From the NCBI GenBank assembly GCA_001563305.1, contig CP013703.1:1165773-1229772 (forward strand): a DNA stretch of 64,000 nt, written 5' to 3'. The notes beneath the pieces were generated by a model that saw only the letters and a program-made list of their open reading frames with translations, was not told the origin of the DNA and did not search any database. Of the stretch, positions 24,556 to 33,850 are shown piece after piece (positions within the stretch are counted from its first letter, which is position 1; each line of letters opens with the position of its first letter). Position numbers and translations under genes: made by a program. Source of the stretch: a methanogenic archaeon mixed culture ISO4-G1. GTDB taxonomy: Archaea; Thermoplasmatota; Thermoplasmata; Methanomassiliicoccales; Methanomethylophilaceae.

Positions 24556-25911
24556 TCACGCAGATATCCTCTTCGAGACCTGGCGTTCCGTGAACAACGT
24601 AACCGTAACGATCGACACCGCTCCGATGGAGTGTCCACAGACCAATGCCCATCCAATGGCTGTCAGCTCTGGCTGCTGGATGGCGATGAGATAACATGTT
24701 ATCAGGGCCGCATTCCTCCACAGCGCCATTATCAAAGAACGGTTCGGATGTCCCATCGCCTGCATGTAGCCGGAACAGATCGGAGTGAACGCGAACAGTC
24801 CTATGTAGAGGCACATGACCCTCAGCATGGCCACCATCTCCGGCCTGTTGTCCAGCATCTCGCCCGAATACGAGAAGATGTACAGCCACAGATCCGGGGC
24901 CATTTCTATGAGTGCTGCCAGTGCGACCACTGTCAGGATACCGACCTTGACGGAGAACCTGAACGACCTCCTCATACGGTCCGGGTCCTTCTGACCCAGT
25001 GCGGACGATGCCACGGGAATTAGGGCAGAACCAATGGCCAATGCCGGGATCACTATCAGCATCATCAGGTTGTCCGGGACGGAATAGACGGTGAGCGCGT
25101 GGGACCCTTCCACCGAGAGCAGCACGATCATGTTCAGAACAGCATCCATGAAGTAGAGCACGGCGTACTCCAGCATCTGCGGGACCCCGGCCTTCAGGAG
25201 CATCCCCATGCATCCCCTGTCGTAGACCAGGGAGGAACGCCTCATCGGGAGGAACGTCCTCTTGCTTATGATCAGGAGGGTCCCCACAAGCAGTGATGCC
25301 GCCGTGGCCACCGTCGTCGCCACCGCCGCTCCGACCAGTCCCATGCCCAGGACGTAGATCATCAGAGGATCCAGTACGATGTTCAGGACTGCCTGGATGA
25401 CCGTGAGGTACATCGAGTACTGGGTCGCGCCCTGGCCGTTGAGTATGCCTATGATCACACCGGTCATGACTATGAACACGGTGCAGACGCTGTACGGAAG
25501 CATGTATGTGCAGCAGATGTCCAGGATGTTCTCCTTGCTGAGTATGGCCAGCAATCCGTCCTGACCGAAGAACATGATCGGGGTCATCACCGCTCCGAAC
25601 AGGATCCCGAACAGAAGCGACTGTGCGGCCGTCCTGGAGGCGCGGTCCTTGTCCTGGGCGCCGATCATCCTGGAGATGACCGCTGACGCTCCCACCCCGA
25701 TACCGCTGCCGAGACCGACCAGCGTGAGATACACCGGCGTGACCACTGCTATGGCCGACATCGCATCGTCACCCAACGCGGCGCACCATGCACGGTCTGC
25801 GATGACGTTGACCTGGGAGACCAGCAGGGACAGCAGAAGCGGTATCGCCATCGCTATGACGGCTTTCCTGGGGTTCCCCAGGAGCAACGATACCCTGTCC
25901 TCGGCGGCCAT
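24556..25911 (-). CDS. MATE-family multidrug/Na+ efflux transporter
   Basis: A 451-residue membrane protein with 12 predicted helices arranged in two MATE bundles. Typical features are the N-terminal PLLLSLLVSQVNVIADRAW helix, GSGIGVGASAVISRMIGA in helix 2-3, ILNGQGATQYSMY and the second-half GSALIPVASSALGQKD block. It would exchange Na+ or H+ for organic cations or other xenobiotics. It is transcribed separately from nhaC (own TATA-like element attattataacggc, about 25932-25945, minus strand). Confidence 0.92.
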   Translation of the reverse strand: MAAEDRVSLLLGNPRKAVIAMAIPLLLSLLVSQVNVIADRAWCAALGDDAMSAIAVVTPVYLTLVGLGSGIGVGASAVISRMIGAQDKDRASRTAAQSLLFGILFGAVMTPIMFFGQDGLLAILSKENILDICCTYMLPYSVCTVFIVMTGVIIGILNGQGATQYSMYLTVIQAVLNIVLDPLMIYVLGMGLVGAAVATTVATAASLLVGTLLIISKRTFLPMRRSSLVYDRGCMGMLLKAGVPQMLEYAVLYFMDAVLNMIVLLSVEGSHALTVYSVPDNLMMLIVIPALAIGSALIPVASSALGQKDPDRMRRSFRFSVKVGILTVVALAALIEMAPDLWLYIFSYSGEMLDNRPEMVAMLRVMCLYIGLFAFTPICSGYMQAMGHPNRSLIMALWRNAALITCYLIAIQQPELTAIGWALVCGHSIGAVSIVTVTLFTERQVSKRISA

Positions 25912-25955
25912 GTTTCAACATCATGAACGCCGTTATAATAATTGGTGGAAAAGTA

Positions 25956-25973
25956 CCGGGGGATAGCCCCCGG
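25956..25973 (-). terminator. Stem-loop terminator of the NhaC gene
   Basis: Perfect hairpin CCGGGGG-atag-CCCCCGG, 13 nt after the stop codon at 25986, between the NhaC and MATE genes on the minus strand. Confidence 0.6.
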
Positions 25974-25985
25974 CTTGAGGTTTCA

Positions 25986-27701
25986 TCACTCGATGTCGTA
26001 CTTGAAGAGGAGGATTCCCTTGTCCTGCATCTTCTTGACCCCGAACAGAACCAGGATCATGGCGACGATACCGAGGATCGTGACTATCCAGCTCTGCCAG
26101 AATCCGGCGATGAGGAAGAACACGAACGATACCGTGGCGACGAGTATCGCATAGGGCACCTGCGTGGTCACGTGGTTGATGTGACTGCACTGGGCTCCGG
26201 CGGACGACATGATGGTGGTATCCGAGATGGGAGAACAGTGGTCTCCGAACACGGCTCCGGACAGACATGCGCTGATTCCGACGACCATGAGTCCCGGGTT
26301 GACATCCGCGAACACCGCGTACACGATGGGCAGGAGGATACCGAAGGTTCCCCATGAGGTTCCGGTCGAGAAGGAGATGAAACATGCAAGGAGCATGAAC
26401 ACCGCCGGCAGTAAGTTCATCAGTCCTTCCGCGTTGCTGCCGACGAGGTCCTCCACGAATCCGGGGGCGTCGAGACCGTACCTAGTGATGCTTGTCAGTG
26501 CCCACGCGAGGATCAGGATGGTGATCGCGGGGACCATGTTACGGAATCCCTGGGGGATGCATTCCATGGTCCTCTCGAACGTAACAGTCTTGCGGGTGAG
26601 CATGTAGATGATGGTCAGGATGAGGGCTCCGAGGGAACCGTACGCGAGAGCGGTGGATGCGCTGGCGTCGCTGAAGGCTCCGATGAAGTCGTGGTAGTAG
26701 TCGCTGCTCGCATCGAAGAATCCGCCGGTCCAGATGAGGGTGATGATACAGATCGGGACCAGGAACAGGAATATGGGGATGAGGAGGTCAAACACCCTTC
26801 CGTTGGTGTTGATGACCTCTTCCCTCTCGTTCGCATACGGCCTCTCGGGCGTCGTGAACAGGTCTCCCTTCTTCGCATTCTCCTCGTGGATCTTCATCGG
26901 ACCGAAGTCCAGATCGAGGACTGCGATGGCGATGACCATTGCGATGGTGAACAGTGCATAGAAGTTGTACTGGATCGACTGGACGAACAGCGAGAAACCA
27001 TCCACTCCCTCGAGATACGAGGTGACCGCTGCGGCCCATGAGCTGACCGGAGCGATGATACAGATGGGTGCGGCCATCGAGTCGATGATGTACGCGAGCT
27101 TGGCACGGGAGATGTTGAACTTGTCGGTGACGGACCTCATGACCTGACCGACTGTCAGACAGTTGAAGTAGTCGTCAACGAAGATCAGCATTCCGAGGAA
27201 TGCGGTCATGAGCTGGGCTCCCGCACGGGACTTGATGTGGCCCAATGCCCATTCACCGTACGCACGGCTCCCTCCGCCCACGAGGAGCAGGGAACCGATT
27301 ATTCCCAGCGCCACGAGGAACAGCAGGATACCAGTGTCGAGTCCGCCGAGCAATCCCCAGGTGTCATCGACGATCGTGACAACGTCCCCGTCGACGGTAA
27401 TGACGTCGTGCGAGGAGGAACCGTCCATGATGTTGATGAACGTGTTCTCGAGGTTCCCGTCACCCATGAACACTCCTGCGAGGAGTATTCCGACGAACAG
27501 GGACATGTAAACATTCTTGGTTACCAAGGCCAGGAAGATCGCGACGACTGCCGGGACCAATGCCCAGAACGTCCTTGCGAACCTGCTCTCGTCACCGGCA
27601 CTGGGTTCGGTTGTCATGAACCCGATGGCGGCGACAACGATAACCAGAATCCCTATGACAATCAATGTCAATAGCTGATTGTGTGATTTCGTTAGTTCCA
27701 T
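25986..27701 (-). CDS. nhaC: NhaC-family Na+/H+ antiporter
   Basis: A 571-residue transporter with 12-13 helices. NhaC-family landmarks are GLLGGLDTGILLFLVALGIIGSLL, the conserved FVDDYFNCLTVGQVMRSVTDKF region (with the DDYFN charged residues inside the membrane), SISFSTGTSWGTFGILLPI and GAVFGDHCSPISDTTIMSSAGA. It probably helps maintain the sodium gradient that methanogens rely on for ATP synthesis and transport. TATA-like box attattataaag (about 27739-27751, minus strand) upstream. The 197-nt gap to thrS holds this promoter, the thrS terminator and nothing else I can identify. Confidence 0.92.
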   Translation of the reverse strand: MELTKSHNQLLTLIVIGILVIVVAAIGFMTTEPSAGDESRFARTFWALVPAVVAIFLALVTKNVYMSLFVGILLAGVFMGDGNLENTFINIMDGSSSHDVITVDGDVVTIVDDTWGLLGGLDTGILLFLVALGIIGSLLLVGGGSRAYGEWALGHIKSRAGAQLMTAFLGMLIFVDDYFNCLTVGQVMRSVTDKFNISRAKLAYIIDSMAAPICIIAPVSSWAAAVTSYLEGVDGFSLFVQSIQYNFYALFTIAMVIAIAVLDLDFGPMKIHEENAKKGDLFTTPERPYANEREEVINTNGRVFDLLIPIFLFLVPICIITLIWTGGFFDASSDYYHDFIGAFSDASASTALAYGSLGALILTIIYMLTRKTVTFERTMECIPQGFRNMVPAITILILAWALTSITRYGLDAPGFVEDLVGSNAEGLMNLLPAVFMLLACFISFSTGTSWGTFGILLPIVYAVFADVNPGLMVVGISACLSGAVFGDHCSPISDTTIMSSAGAQCSHINHVTTQVPYAILVATVSFVFFLIAGFWQSWIVTILGIVAMILVLFGVKKMQDKGILLFKYDIE

Positions 27702-27867
27702 TAATATTCACCAAACTAGTTGGCCGGCCCATTTTTCTTTAACTTTATAATAATGGAGTGTCTGAATCCGAATTCCGTAACGAAACTATGGAAAAACCCA
27801 ATATTTCCACGAAAATCGTACAAAATTCAATTGTTTTCGATGGAATACAATCTTGAGAATGTAGTGA

Positions 27868-27885
27868 CCGCACCCGAAGGTGCGG
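27868..27885 (-). terminator. Stem-loop at the end of thrS
   Basis: Perfect hairpin CCGCACC-cgaa-GGTGCGG, 13 nt after the stop codon on the minus strand. No strong T-run follows, so it may act in 3'-end formation rather than as an intrinsic terminator. Confidence 0.45.
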
Positions 27886-27898
27886 AATAAGTTTGATC

Positions 27899-29653
27899 TC
27901 AGATCCTCTCGTCGATCTCTTTCCTGACATCGGCGATGAAGTCATCGAGCTTGACGGCACCCTGGTCGCCGCCGTCCCTCTTCCTGACGGTGACGATGGT
28001 CCCGTCCTGGACCTCGTTCTCTCCGAGGACGAGCATGTAGGGGACCTTCTGGAGCTGTGCCTCACGGATCTTGTATCCGATCTTCTCGCCCCTGTTGTCC
28101 AGCTTGACCCTGATACCGGCTGCCTTCAGCTTGTCGGCGACCTTCTCAGCGTAGTCGAAGGACTTCTCCGAGACGGACAAGACCCTGACCTGAACGGGCG
28201 CGAGCCAGGTGGGGAACTTTCCTCCGTAGTGCTCGATGAGGATTCCCATGAATCTGTCGATGGATCCGTAGATGACACGGTGGATCATGATCGGCCTGTG
28301 CTTCTCTCCGTCGGCACCGATGTAGTTGATGTCGAACCTCTGGGGGAGCTGGAAATCCAGCTGGATGGTTCCGCACTGCCAGGTCCTTCCCAGCGAATCC
28401 TCCACGTGGAAGTCGATCTTGGGTCCGTAGAACGCTCCGTCTCCCTCGTTGACCGCGTACTCGCGTCCGAGGCTGTCGAGAGCTTCCCTGAGACCGTTGG
28501 TCGCCATCTCCCACTCCTCGTCGGTACCCATTGAGTCCTCGGGCCTGGTGGAGAGTTCGATGTGGTAGTTGAATCCGAATTTGGAATAGACCTCGTCGAC
28601 TAGCCTGACGACTCCCGCGATCTCCTGGGGGATCTGCTCTGGGGTCATGAAGATGTGGGCATCGTCCTGGGTGAAGCATCTGACCCTGAACAGACCGTGC
28701 AGGGTTCCGGACCTCTCGTGCCTGTGGACGGTACCGAGCTCTGCGAGTCTGAGAGGCAGCTCCTTGTATGAGTGGTTCTCGTTCTTGTAGACGAGGATGC
28801 CTCCGGAACAGTTCATGGGCTTGATGCAGTGTATCTGGTCATCGATGACCGTGGTGTACATGTTCTCCTTGTAGTGGTCCCAGTGACCCGACCTGAGCCA
28901 GAGTTCCTGGCTGAGGATCAGAGGGGTGGAGATCTCATGGTATCCCTCCCTGATGTGGAGCTCCCTCCAGTACTCTATCAGAGAGTTCCTGAGGATCATT
29001 CCCTTGGGGAGGTAGAACGGGAATCCCTGTCCCTCGTCCATGATGGCGAAGAGACCGAGCTCCTTACCGAGTTTCCTGTGGTCCCTCTTCTTGGCCTCCT
29101 CCAGCATGGTGAGGTACTTCTCGAGGGATTCCTTGGACTCCCATGCGGTACCGTAGATACGGGTGAGCATCTTGTTCTTCTCGTCACCCCTCCAGTAGGC
29201 ACCCGCGATGGACGTGAGCTTGAAGGCCTTCACTGCCTTCGTGTAAAGGGCGTGGGGTCCTGCGCAGAGGTCCACGAACTCGCCCTGCTTGTAGAAGCTG
29301 ATCCTTGCGTCCTGGGGAAGGTCCACTACGAGCTGGACCTTGTAGATCTCTCCCCTGGATTTCAGGTATTCGATAGCCTCCTGTCTGGACAGCGTGTAGG
29401 TCTCGAGCTTGAGGTTCTCCTTCACGATCTTCTTCATCTCGGCCTCGATCTTCTCGAGGTCCTCGGGGGCGAATCCGCCCTCCTTGTCGAAATCGTAGTA
29501 GAATCCGTCATCGATCGCTGGTCCAATTGCAAGCTTGGTCCCGGGGTAGAGCCTCTGGACCGCCTGCGCCATAACGTGGGAAGCGGTGTGCCTGATGGTC
29601 TTGAGCTCATCTTCGCACTCCTGGACGCTTCCGTCGCTGTACAAAGCCTTCAT
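27899..29653 (-). CDS. thrS: Threonyl-tRNA synthetase, bacterial type without TGS domain
   Basis: A 584-residue class II aminoacyl-tRNA synthetase. Translation starts directly at the editing domain (HTASHVMAQAV and later CAGPH, the two zinc-like motifs of the bacterial/eukaryotic N2 domain) and lacks the N-terminal TGS (N1) domain. The catalytic core has motif 2 (HRHERSGTLHGLFRVR), MNCSGGILV with the zinc Cys, DDAHIF and motif 3 (HRVIYGSIDRFMGIL). The C-terminal anticodon domain follows. Most archaea have a ThrRS with a D-Tyr deacylase-like editing domain, so this is a bacterial-type gene, probably acquired horizontally. The start is set at the ATG at 29651-29653; the upstream 35 codons of the open frame overlap the promoter. 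Confidence 0.94.
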   Translation of the reverse strand: MKALYSDGSVQECEDELKTIRHTASHVMAQAVQRLYPGTKLAIGPAIDDGFYYDFDKEGGFAPEDLEKIEAEMKKIVKENLKLETYTLSRQEAIEYLKSRGEIYKVQLVVDLPQDARISFYKQGEFVDLCAGPHALYTKAVKAFKLTSIAGAYWRGDEKNKMLTRIYGTAWESKESLEKYLTMLEEAKKRDHRKLGKELGLFAIMDEGQGFPFYLPKGMILRNSLIEYWRELHIREGYHEISTPLILSQELWLRSGHWDHYKENMYTTVIDDQIHCIKPMNCSGGILVYKNENHSYKELPLRLAELGTVHRHERSGTLHGLFRVRCFTQDDAHIFMTPEQIPQEIAGVVRLVDEVYSKFGFNYHIELSTRPEDSMGTDEEWEMATNGLREALDSLGREYAVNEGDGAFYGPKIDFHVEDSLGRTWQCGTIQLDFQLPQRFDINYIGADGEKHRPIMIHRVIYGSIDRFMGILIEHYGGKFPTWLAPVQVRVLSVSEKSFDYAEKVADKLKAAGIRVKLDNRGEKIGYKIREAQLQKVPYMLVLGENEVQDGTIVTVRKRDGGDQGAVKLDDFIADVRKEIDERI

Positions 29654-29764
29654 TTCAATCACTTTCGACCCGTCGACATACGTTCGCCGGCTGGGATTAA
29701 TTTTGTAAAGGCGGGTATGCGTTACCGCTTTTATATTTATCCCAGAATGGGACAGCACTGGTAG

Positions 29765-29780
29765 AGTTGACTAATCAACT
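29765..29780. promoter_or_regulatory. Palindromic operator AGTTGA-N4-TCAACT at the ABC exporter promoter
   Basis: A perfect 6-bp inverted repeat with a 4-nt spacer, ending 1-2 nt before the TATA-like element (tattatatc, 29782-29790) of the downstream ABC exporter operon. The same palindrome, extended to 7-bp arms, is present at 49293-49310 in front of a second ABC exporter. Such symmetry and spacing suit a dimeric repressor of the MarR, TetR or PadR type. Confidence 0.6.
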
Positions 29781-29825
29781 GTATTATATCCTAGACCTGA
29801 TATGTACGTCCGCGAAGGCAGCGGC

Positions 29826-31568
29826 ATGAAGTCCATTCTGAGATTCCTGAAGTGGAGCCATTGGGCATTGATAGCGGTCATGGCGGTATTCATATCGCTG
29901 CAGGTCTGGCTCGACCTGGAGATCCCTGGATACATGACCAGGATCACGATCCTCCTCAACAGCGGAGGTACGGCCGACGAGATCCTGGCCGAAGGCATAT
30001 CGATGATCGGATGCTCAATCGGCAGTGTTATATGCTCGGTTGCCGCCGGAGGATTCGCCGCATATGTTGCCTCGGAGTTCGCGAAGATCCTGCGCAGGAA
30101 ACAGTTCACCAAGGTCCAGTCGTTCTCTCCCGAGGAGATGAGCAGGTTCGACATTTACAGCCTCATCACCCGTTCTACCAATGACGTCACGCAGGTCCAG
30201 CTGGCCGTAGCAAGGACGTCGCAGCTGGTGGTGAAGGTCCCTGTCATGGTCTACATCGCCCTGAGCAAGGTCGCCACGGGCAGCTGGGAATGGACGGAAG
30301 TCACGGCGATCGGAATCATCGCCATAGTAATCGTCCAGATATTCGCACTGGGTTACGTGATCCCGCGCTACAGGAGGGTCCAGAAGTTCACCGACGGTAT
30401 GAACCGTACGGTCAGGGAGAGCCTCTCTGGAGTGAGGGTCATCCGTGCCTTCAACGCCGACGACTATCAGAATGCCAAGGCCGACAAGGCCAACGACGAA
30501 CTGACCGAGAACAACCTGTTCGCTTCCCGCCTTCTGGCTTTCACACGTCCGTTCAACGGTGTCGTCCAAAACATCCTGACGGTCGCCATATATCTCCTGG
30601 GAGCGGAGATCATACTCGCATCGGCGACCTACGAGGACGCCCTGACCGTGTTCTCGAACATGATCGTGTTCTCCTCGTACGTACTTTACGTCGTATCATC
30701 ATTCATATTGTTGGCACATGTAGCCATGGGCCTCCCTCGCGCACTGGTGTCCGCACGCCGTATCAACGAAGTGATAAACACAGACATCAGGGTCCTGAAC
30801 GGTGACAGGAAGGATTCCGAGGACACGGACGTCTGCATTTCGTTCAAGGACGTCTCGTTCGCATACCCCGACAGCAAGGGGGATACCCTTACGGACATCA
30901 CATTCGACGTCCGCCGCGGGGAGACCGTCGCGATTATCGGGCAGACCGGATCCGGGAAGACCTCGCTCATCAACCTGATCCCCCGCATGTTCGATGCCAC
31001 GGGCGGCACCGTGACCATCGACGGGATCGATGCTAAGGACTACGATCTTGACTTCCTCCGTTCGAAGATAGGCTTCGCAACCCAGAAACCAGTCCTGTTC
31101 TCCGGTACGGCCGGATTCAACATCGGATACGGATGCGAGGACTGCACTGAGGACAGACTGTGGGAGTCTGCACGCGTCGCCTGCATCGATACCTTCCTCA
31201 AGAGCAAGGACGGCATGTCCACCAAGATAGAGCAGATGGGCGCCAACCTCTCCGGGGGACAGAAACAGCGTCTGTCCATTGCGCGTGCCGTGTGCAAGAA
31301 GCCGGAGATCTACATCTTCGACGACACGTTCTCCGCATTGGACTTCAAGACCGACGTGAATGTACGCAGGAATCTCAGGAAGGAGACCTCGGGTTCCACC
31401 ATCATAATCGTATCCCAGAGAATAGGCACGATAGCCGATGCCGACAGGATAATCGTCCTCTCTGACGGGAGGATCGTCGGCAACGGCAAGCACGACGAGC
31501 TCCTCAGGACGTGCGAGATCTACAGGGAGATGGCCAAGATCCAGGGCTGCATGGAGGTGTCGTCATGA
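29826..31568 (+). CDS. ABC exporter half-transporter, degenerate-site subunit
   Basis: A 580-residue half-transporter: six-helix membrane domain (about residues 1-310) then an ATPase domain (about 330-580). Walker A is GQTGSGKTS and the signature LSGGQ is canonical, but the Walker B catalytic Glu is Asp (IYIFDDTFSAL) and the switch His is Gln (IVSQRIGTI). It therefore carries the non-hydrolysing site of a heterodimer with the next gene. I placed the start at the ATG at 29826 because the TATA box lies too close to the ATG at 29802. It would export lipids, peptides or drugs across the membrane; the substrate is unknown. Confidence 0.9.
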   Translation: MKSILRFLKWSHWALIAVMAVFISLQVWLDLEIPGYMTRITILLNSGGTADEILAEGISMIGCSIGSVICSVAAGGFAAYVASEFAKILRRKQFTKVQSFSPEEMSRFDIYSLITRSTNDVTQVQLAVARTSQLVVKVPVMVYIALSKVATGSWEWTEVTAIGIIAIVIVQIFALGYVIPRYRRVQKFTDGMNRTVRESLSGVRVIRAFNADDYQNAKADKANDELTENNLFASRLLAFTRPFNGVVQNILTVAIYLLGAEIILASATYEDALTVFSNMIVFSSYVLYVVSSFILLAHVAMGLPRALVSARRINEVINTDIRVLNGDRKDSEDTDVCISFKDVSFAYPDSKGDTLTDITFDVRRGETVAIIGQTGSGKTSLINLIPRMFDATGGTVTIDGIDAKDYDLDFLRSKIGFATQKPVLFSGTAGFNIGYGCEDCTEDRLWESARVACIDTFLKSKDGMSTKIEQMGANLSGGQKQRLSIARAVCKKPEIYIFDDTFSALDFKTDVNVRRNLRKETSGSTIIIVSQRIGTIADADRIIVLSDGRIVGNGKHDELLRTCEIYREMAKIQGCMEVSS

Positions 31569-33343
31569 ACAGAGGGCCTAAGAACTCATCCAAACCGGAC
31601 GACTTCAAGGAAGCCTGGATGAACATATTCAGATACATCAAGAAGTACAGGATCGTTTTCATCATAACCGCAGCCATATCGGCCATGGCATCCGCTCTGG
31701 CACTCCTCGGTCCGTACTATCTCAGCGAGATGACCAACCTCATCAAGGAAGGCCTGGAATCCGTGATGGACATCGACGAGGTGAAAAGCGTCGGGTTCAT
31801 CCTCATAGCGATATACCTCATCAGCGGGGTCTTCCACTTCGCCGAGAACTATCTCATGGCCACGATATCCCAGCGTACCGCACAGATGTTCCGCAGGGAC
31901 ATAGCCAGGAAGATCAACCGCATCCCGCTGCGCTACTTCGACCAATCCTCGAAGGGGGATGTCATGAGCCGTGTCACGAACGACGTCGACACCCTCGGAA
32001 TGTCCATGAACCAGTGCATAGGGTCGGTCGTGACCGCGATCACCACGCTGGCCATGTCCTTCATCCTCATGGCCTTCATGAACATACCGCTGACCGCCCT
32101 CTCGGTGGCTATAGCGGTGGTCGGCTTCCTCATAATCAAGATCATCGCCAAGCGCACGCAGAAGTACTTCAAGTCTCAGCAGAAGAACCTGGGTGCCATG
32201 AACGGACTCGTGGAGGAGCAGTACTCCGGGCACTCCGTCGTGACCATATACGCCGGTCAGAAAGAAGCCATCGAAAGATTCGACAAGATCAACGACGAGC
32301 TCGGACACACCGCATTCAGGTCACAGTTCCTGGGGAACGTCTCCGCCTACCTCAGCGGACTGATCAGCAACGTCGGATACGTCCTCATATGCGTGGTGGG
32401 CGCCATGCTGTACATGAACGGGAGCATCTCGTTCGGTGTGATAGTCGCATTCATGATCTACGTCAAGATGTTCACAGGTGCGTTCTCGCAGCTGTCCTCG
32501 GCGATAGTCAGCATGCAATCGGTGGCTGCCGCGGCGGAACGCGTCTTCATATTCCTCGGATACGACGAGATGCCTCCAGAGGAGGAAAAACTGGACGTAT
32601 CGGATGTCAAGGGATCCGTGGAATTCAGGAACGTCACCTTCGGATACGACCCGGAGAAACCGGTCATCCGCGGACTGTCGATAGATGTCAAGCCAGGTCA
32701 GAAGGTCGCCATCGTAGGCCCCACCGGGGCCGGGAAGACCACTCTGATTAACCTCCTGATGAGGTTCTACGAGGTCGACTCCGGGGAGATACTGATAGAC
32801 GGCATCCCCACCAGGGAGATGACCCGCGAGCAGGTGCGCTCACTGTTCGGAATGGTCCTGCAGGACACATGGATGTTCGAGGGGACCCTCAGGGAGAACA
32901 TAGTGTTCAACTCGCAGAACGTTTCCGACGAGGAACTTGACAAGGTGTGCCAGGCTGTCGGTCTCAACCACTTCATATCCTCTCTTCCGGACGGTTACGA
33001 CACTCCCATCAGGGACAACGATTCCATGTCCGTCGGCCAGAGGCAGCAGGTGGCCATCGCGAGGGCGATGATAGGGGAACCCAGGATGGTCATACTCGAC
33101 GAGGCCACCAGTTCCGTCGACCCGCTGACCGAGAGGATGATCAAGGAGGCCACGGACCGCATGATGAACGGACGCACCTCGTTCGTGATCGCGCACAGGC
33201 TGTCCACGATAGTCGATGCCGACCTGATCCTGGTCGTCAAGGACGGATCCATAGTGGAAACCGGCCGCCACGAGGAGCTCCTCGGAAGGAACGGCCCGTA
33301 CAGGGAGCTGTTCTACAGCCAGTTCGACGTGACCGACTCCTGA
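31565..33343 (+). CDS. ABC exporter half-transporter, catalytic-site subunit
   Basis: A 592-residue half-transporter overlapping the previous gene (ATGA). Its membrane domain covers about residues 20-335. The ATPase domain has Walker A GPTGAGKTT, canonical Walker B MVILDEATSS and switch AHRLST, but the signature is MSVGQ instead of SGGQ. In a heterodimer that places both defects (Asp/Gln in the partner, SVGQ here) in the same composite ATP site, leaving one canonical site, as in bacterial heterodimeric exporters such as TM287/288. The two genes form a complete exporter under the AGTTGA-N4-TCAACT operator. Confidence 0.92.
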   Translation: MNRGPKNSSKPDDFKEAWMNIFRYIKKYRIVFIITAAISAMASALALLGPYYLSEMTNLIKEGLESVMDIDEVKSVGFILIAIYLISGVFHFAENYLMATISQRTAQMFRRDIARKINRIPLRYFDQSSKGDVMSRVTNDVDTLGMSMNQCIGSVVTAITTLAMSFILMAFMNIPLTALSVAIAVVGFLIIKIIAKRTQKYFKSQQKNLGAMNGLVEEQYSGHSVVTIYAGQKEAIERFDKINDELGHTAFRSQFLGNVSAYLSGLISNVGYVLICVVGAMLYMNGSISFGVIVAFMIYVKMFTGAFSQLSSAIVSMQSVAAAAERVFIFLGYDEMPPEEEKLDVSDVKGSVEFRNVTFGYDPEKPVIRGLSIDVKPGQKVAIVGPTGAGKTTLINLLMRFYEVDSGEILIDGIPTREMTREQVRSLFGMVLQDTWMFEGTLRENIVFNSQNVSDEELDKVCQAVGLNHFISSLPDGYDTPIRDNDSMSVGQRQQVAIARAMIGEPRMVILDEATSSVDPLTERMIKEATDRMMNGRTSFVIAHRLSTIVDADLILVVKDGSIVETGRHEELLGRNGPYRELFYSQFDVTDS

Positions 33344-33396
33344 AGGACCGAAGGAATCCTGGATATGTTTATTTCTTTGAGGAATCATTCGCAATC

Positions 33397-33840
33397 ATGG
33401 ACCCATTCATGATTTCATGCATCATACTGATAGCTGGTGCAGCATTCCTGGTCTACGAGGCCTTCGTGCCCGGAGGCTTCGGAGTCATCCCAGGGGTAGT
33501 TCTTCTGGTCTTGGGGGCCATCGGACTCGTCTGGCCTGACGTTCTGATGAGCATCTGGGCGCCGATCATAGCGCTGGTCGTGGCGATACCCGTCACCCTG
33601 ATCACGCTGAAGGTGTACCAGCTCCTGGCCAAGCCGGAACCCCCATCCACCACGGTGGCGGATTCCCTGGTGGGAAGGAAGGGGAAGGTCGTCGTCGCCA
33701 CAGAGGACGGGAACATGAAGGGCAAAGTGAAGATCGGCACGGACCTCTGGTCGGCCGTATCGGACGAACCCATTGAGGTCGGGACCGAGGTCATCGTGGA
33801 CAGCAGCGAAGGTGTCCACGTGCACGTCCGCAGGATCTGA
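33397..33840 (+). CDS. NfeD-like membrane protein
   Basis: A 147-residue protein with two to three N-terminal membrane helices (MISCIILIAGAAFLVYEAF with the PGGFGVIPG turn; SIWAPIIALVVAIPVTLITL) and a C-terminal OB-fold domain (about residues 85-147: SLVGRKGKVVVA...GTDLWSAVSDEPIEVGTEVIV). This is the short NfeD type that partners SPFH proteins. A TATA-like box (gtttatttct) lies 25 nt upstream of the ATG at 33397. The next gene, 10 nt downstream, is the SPFH partner. Confidence 0.88.
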   Translation: MDPFMISCIILIAGAAFLVYEAFVPGGFGVIPGVVLLVLGAIGLVWPDVLMSIWAPIIALVVAIPVTLITLKVYQLLAKPEPPSTTVADSLVGRKGKVVVATEDGNMKGKVKIGTDLWSAVSDEPIEVGTEVIVDSSEGVHVHVRRI

Positions 33841-33850
33841 GGTGTTTCGA

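Noticed and set aside
24488-24694. 68-codon plus-strand frame after the Rpn gene
   Set aside because: It starts inside the 5S rRNA gene and runs antisense through the MATE gene.
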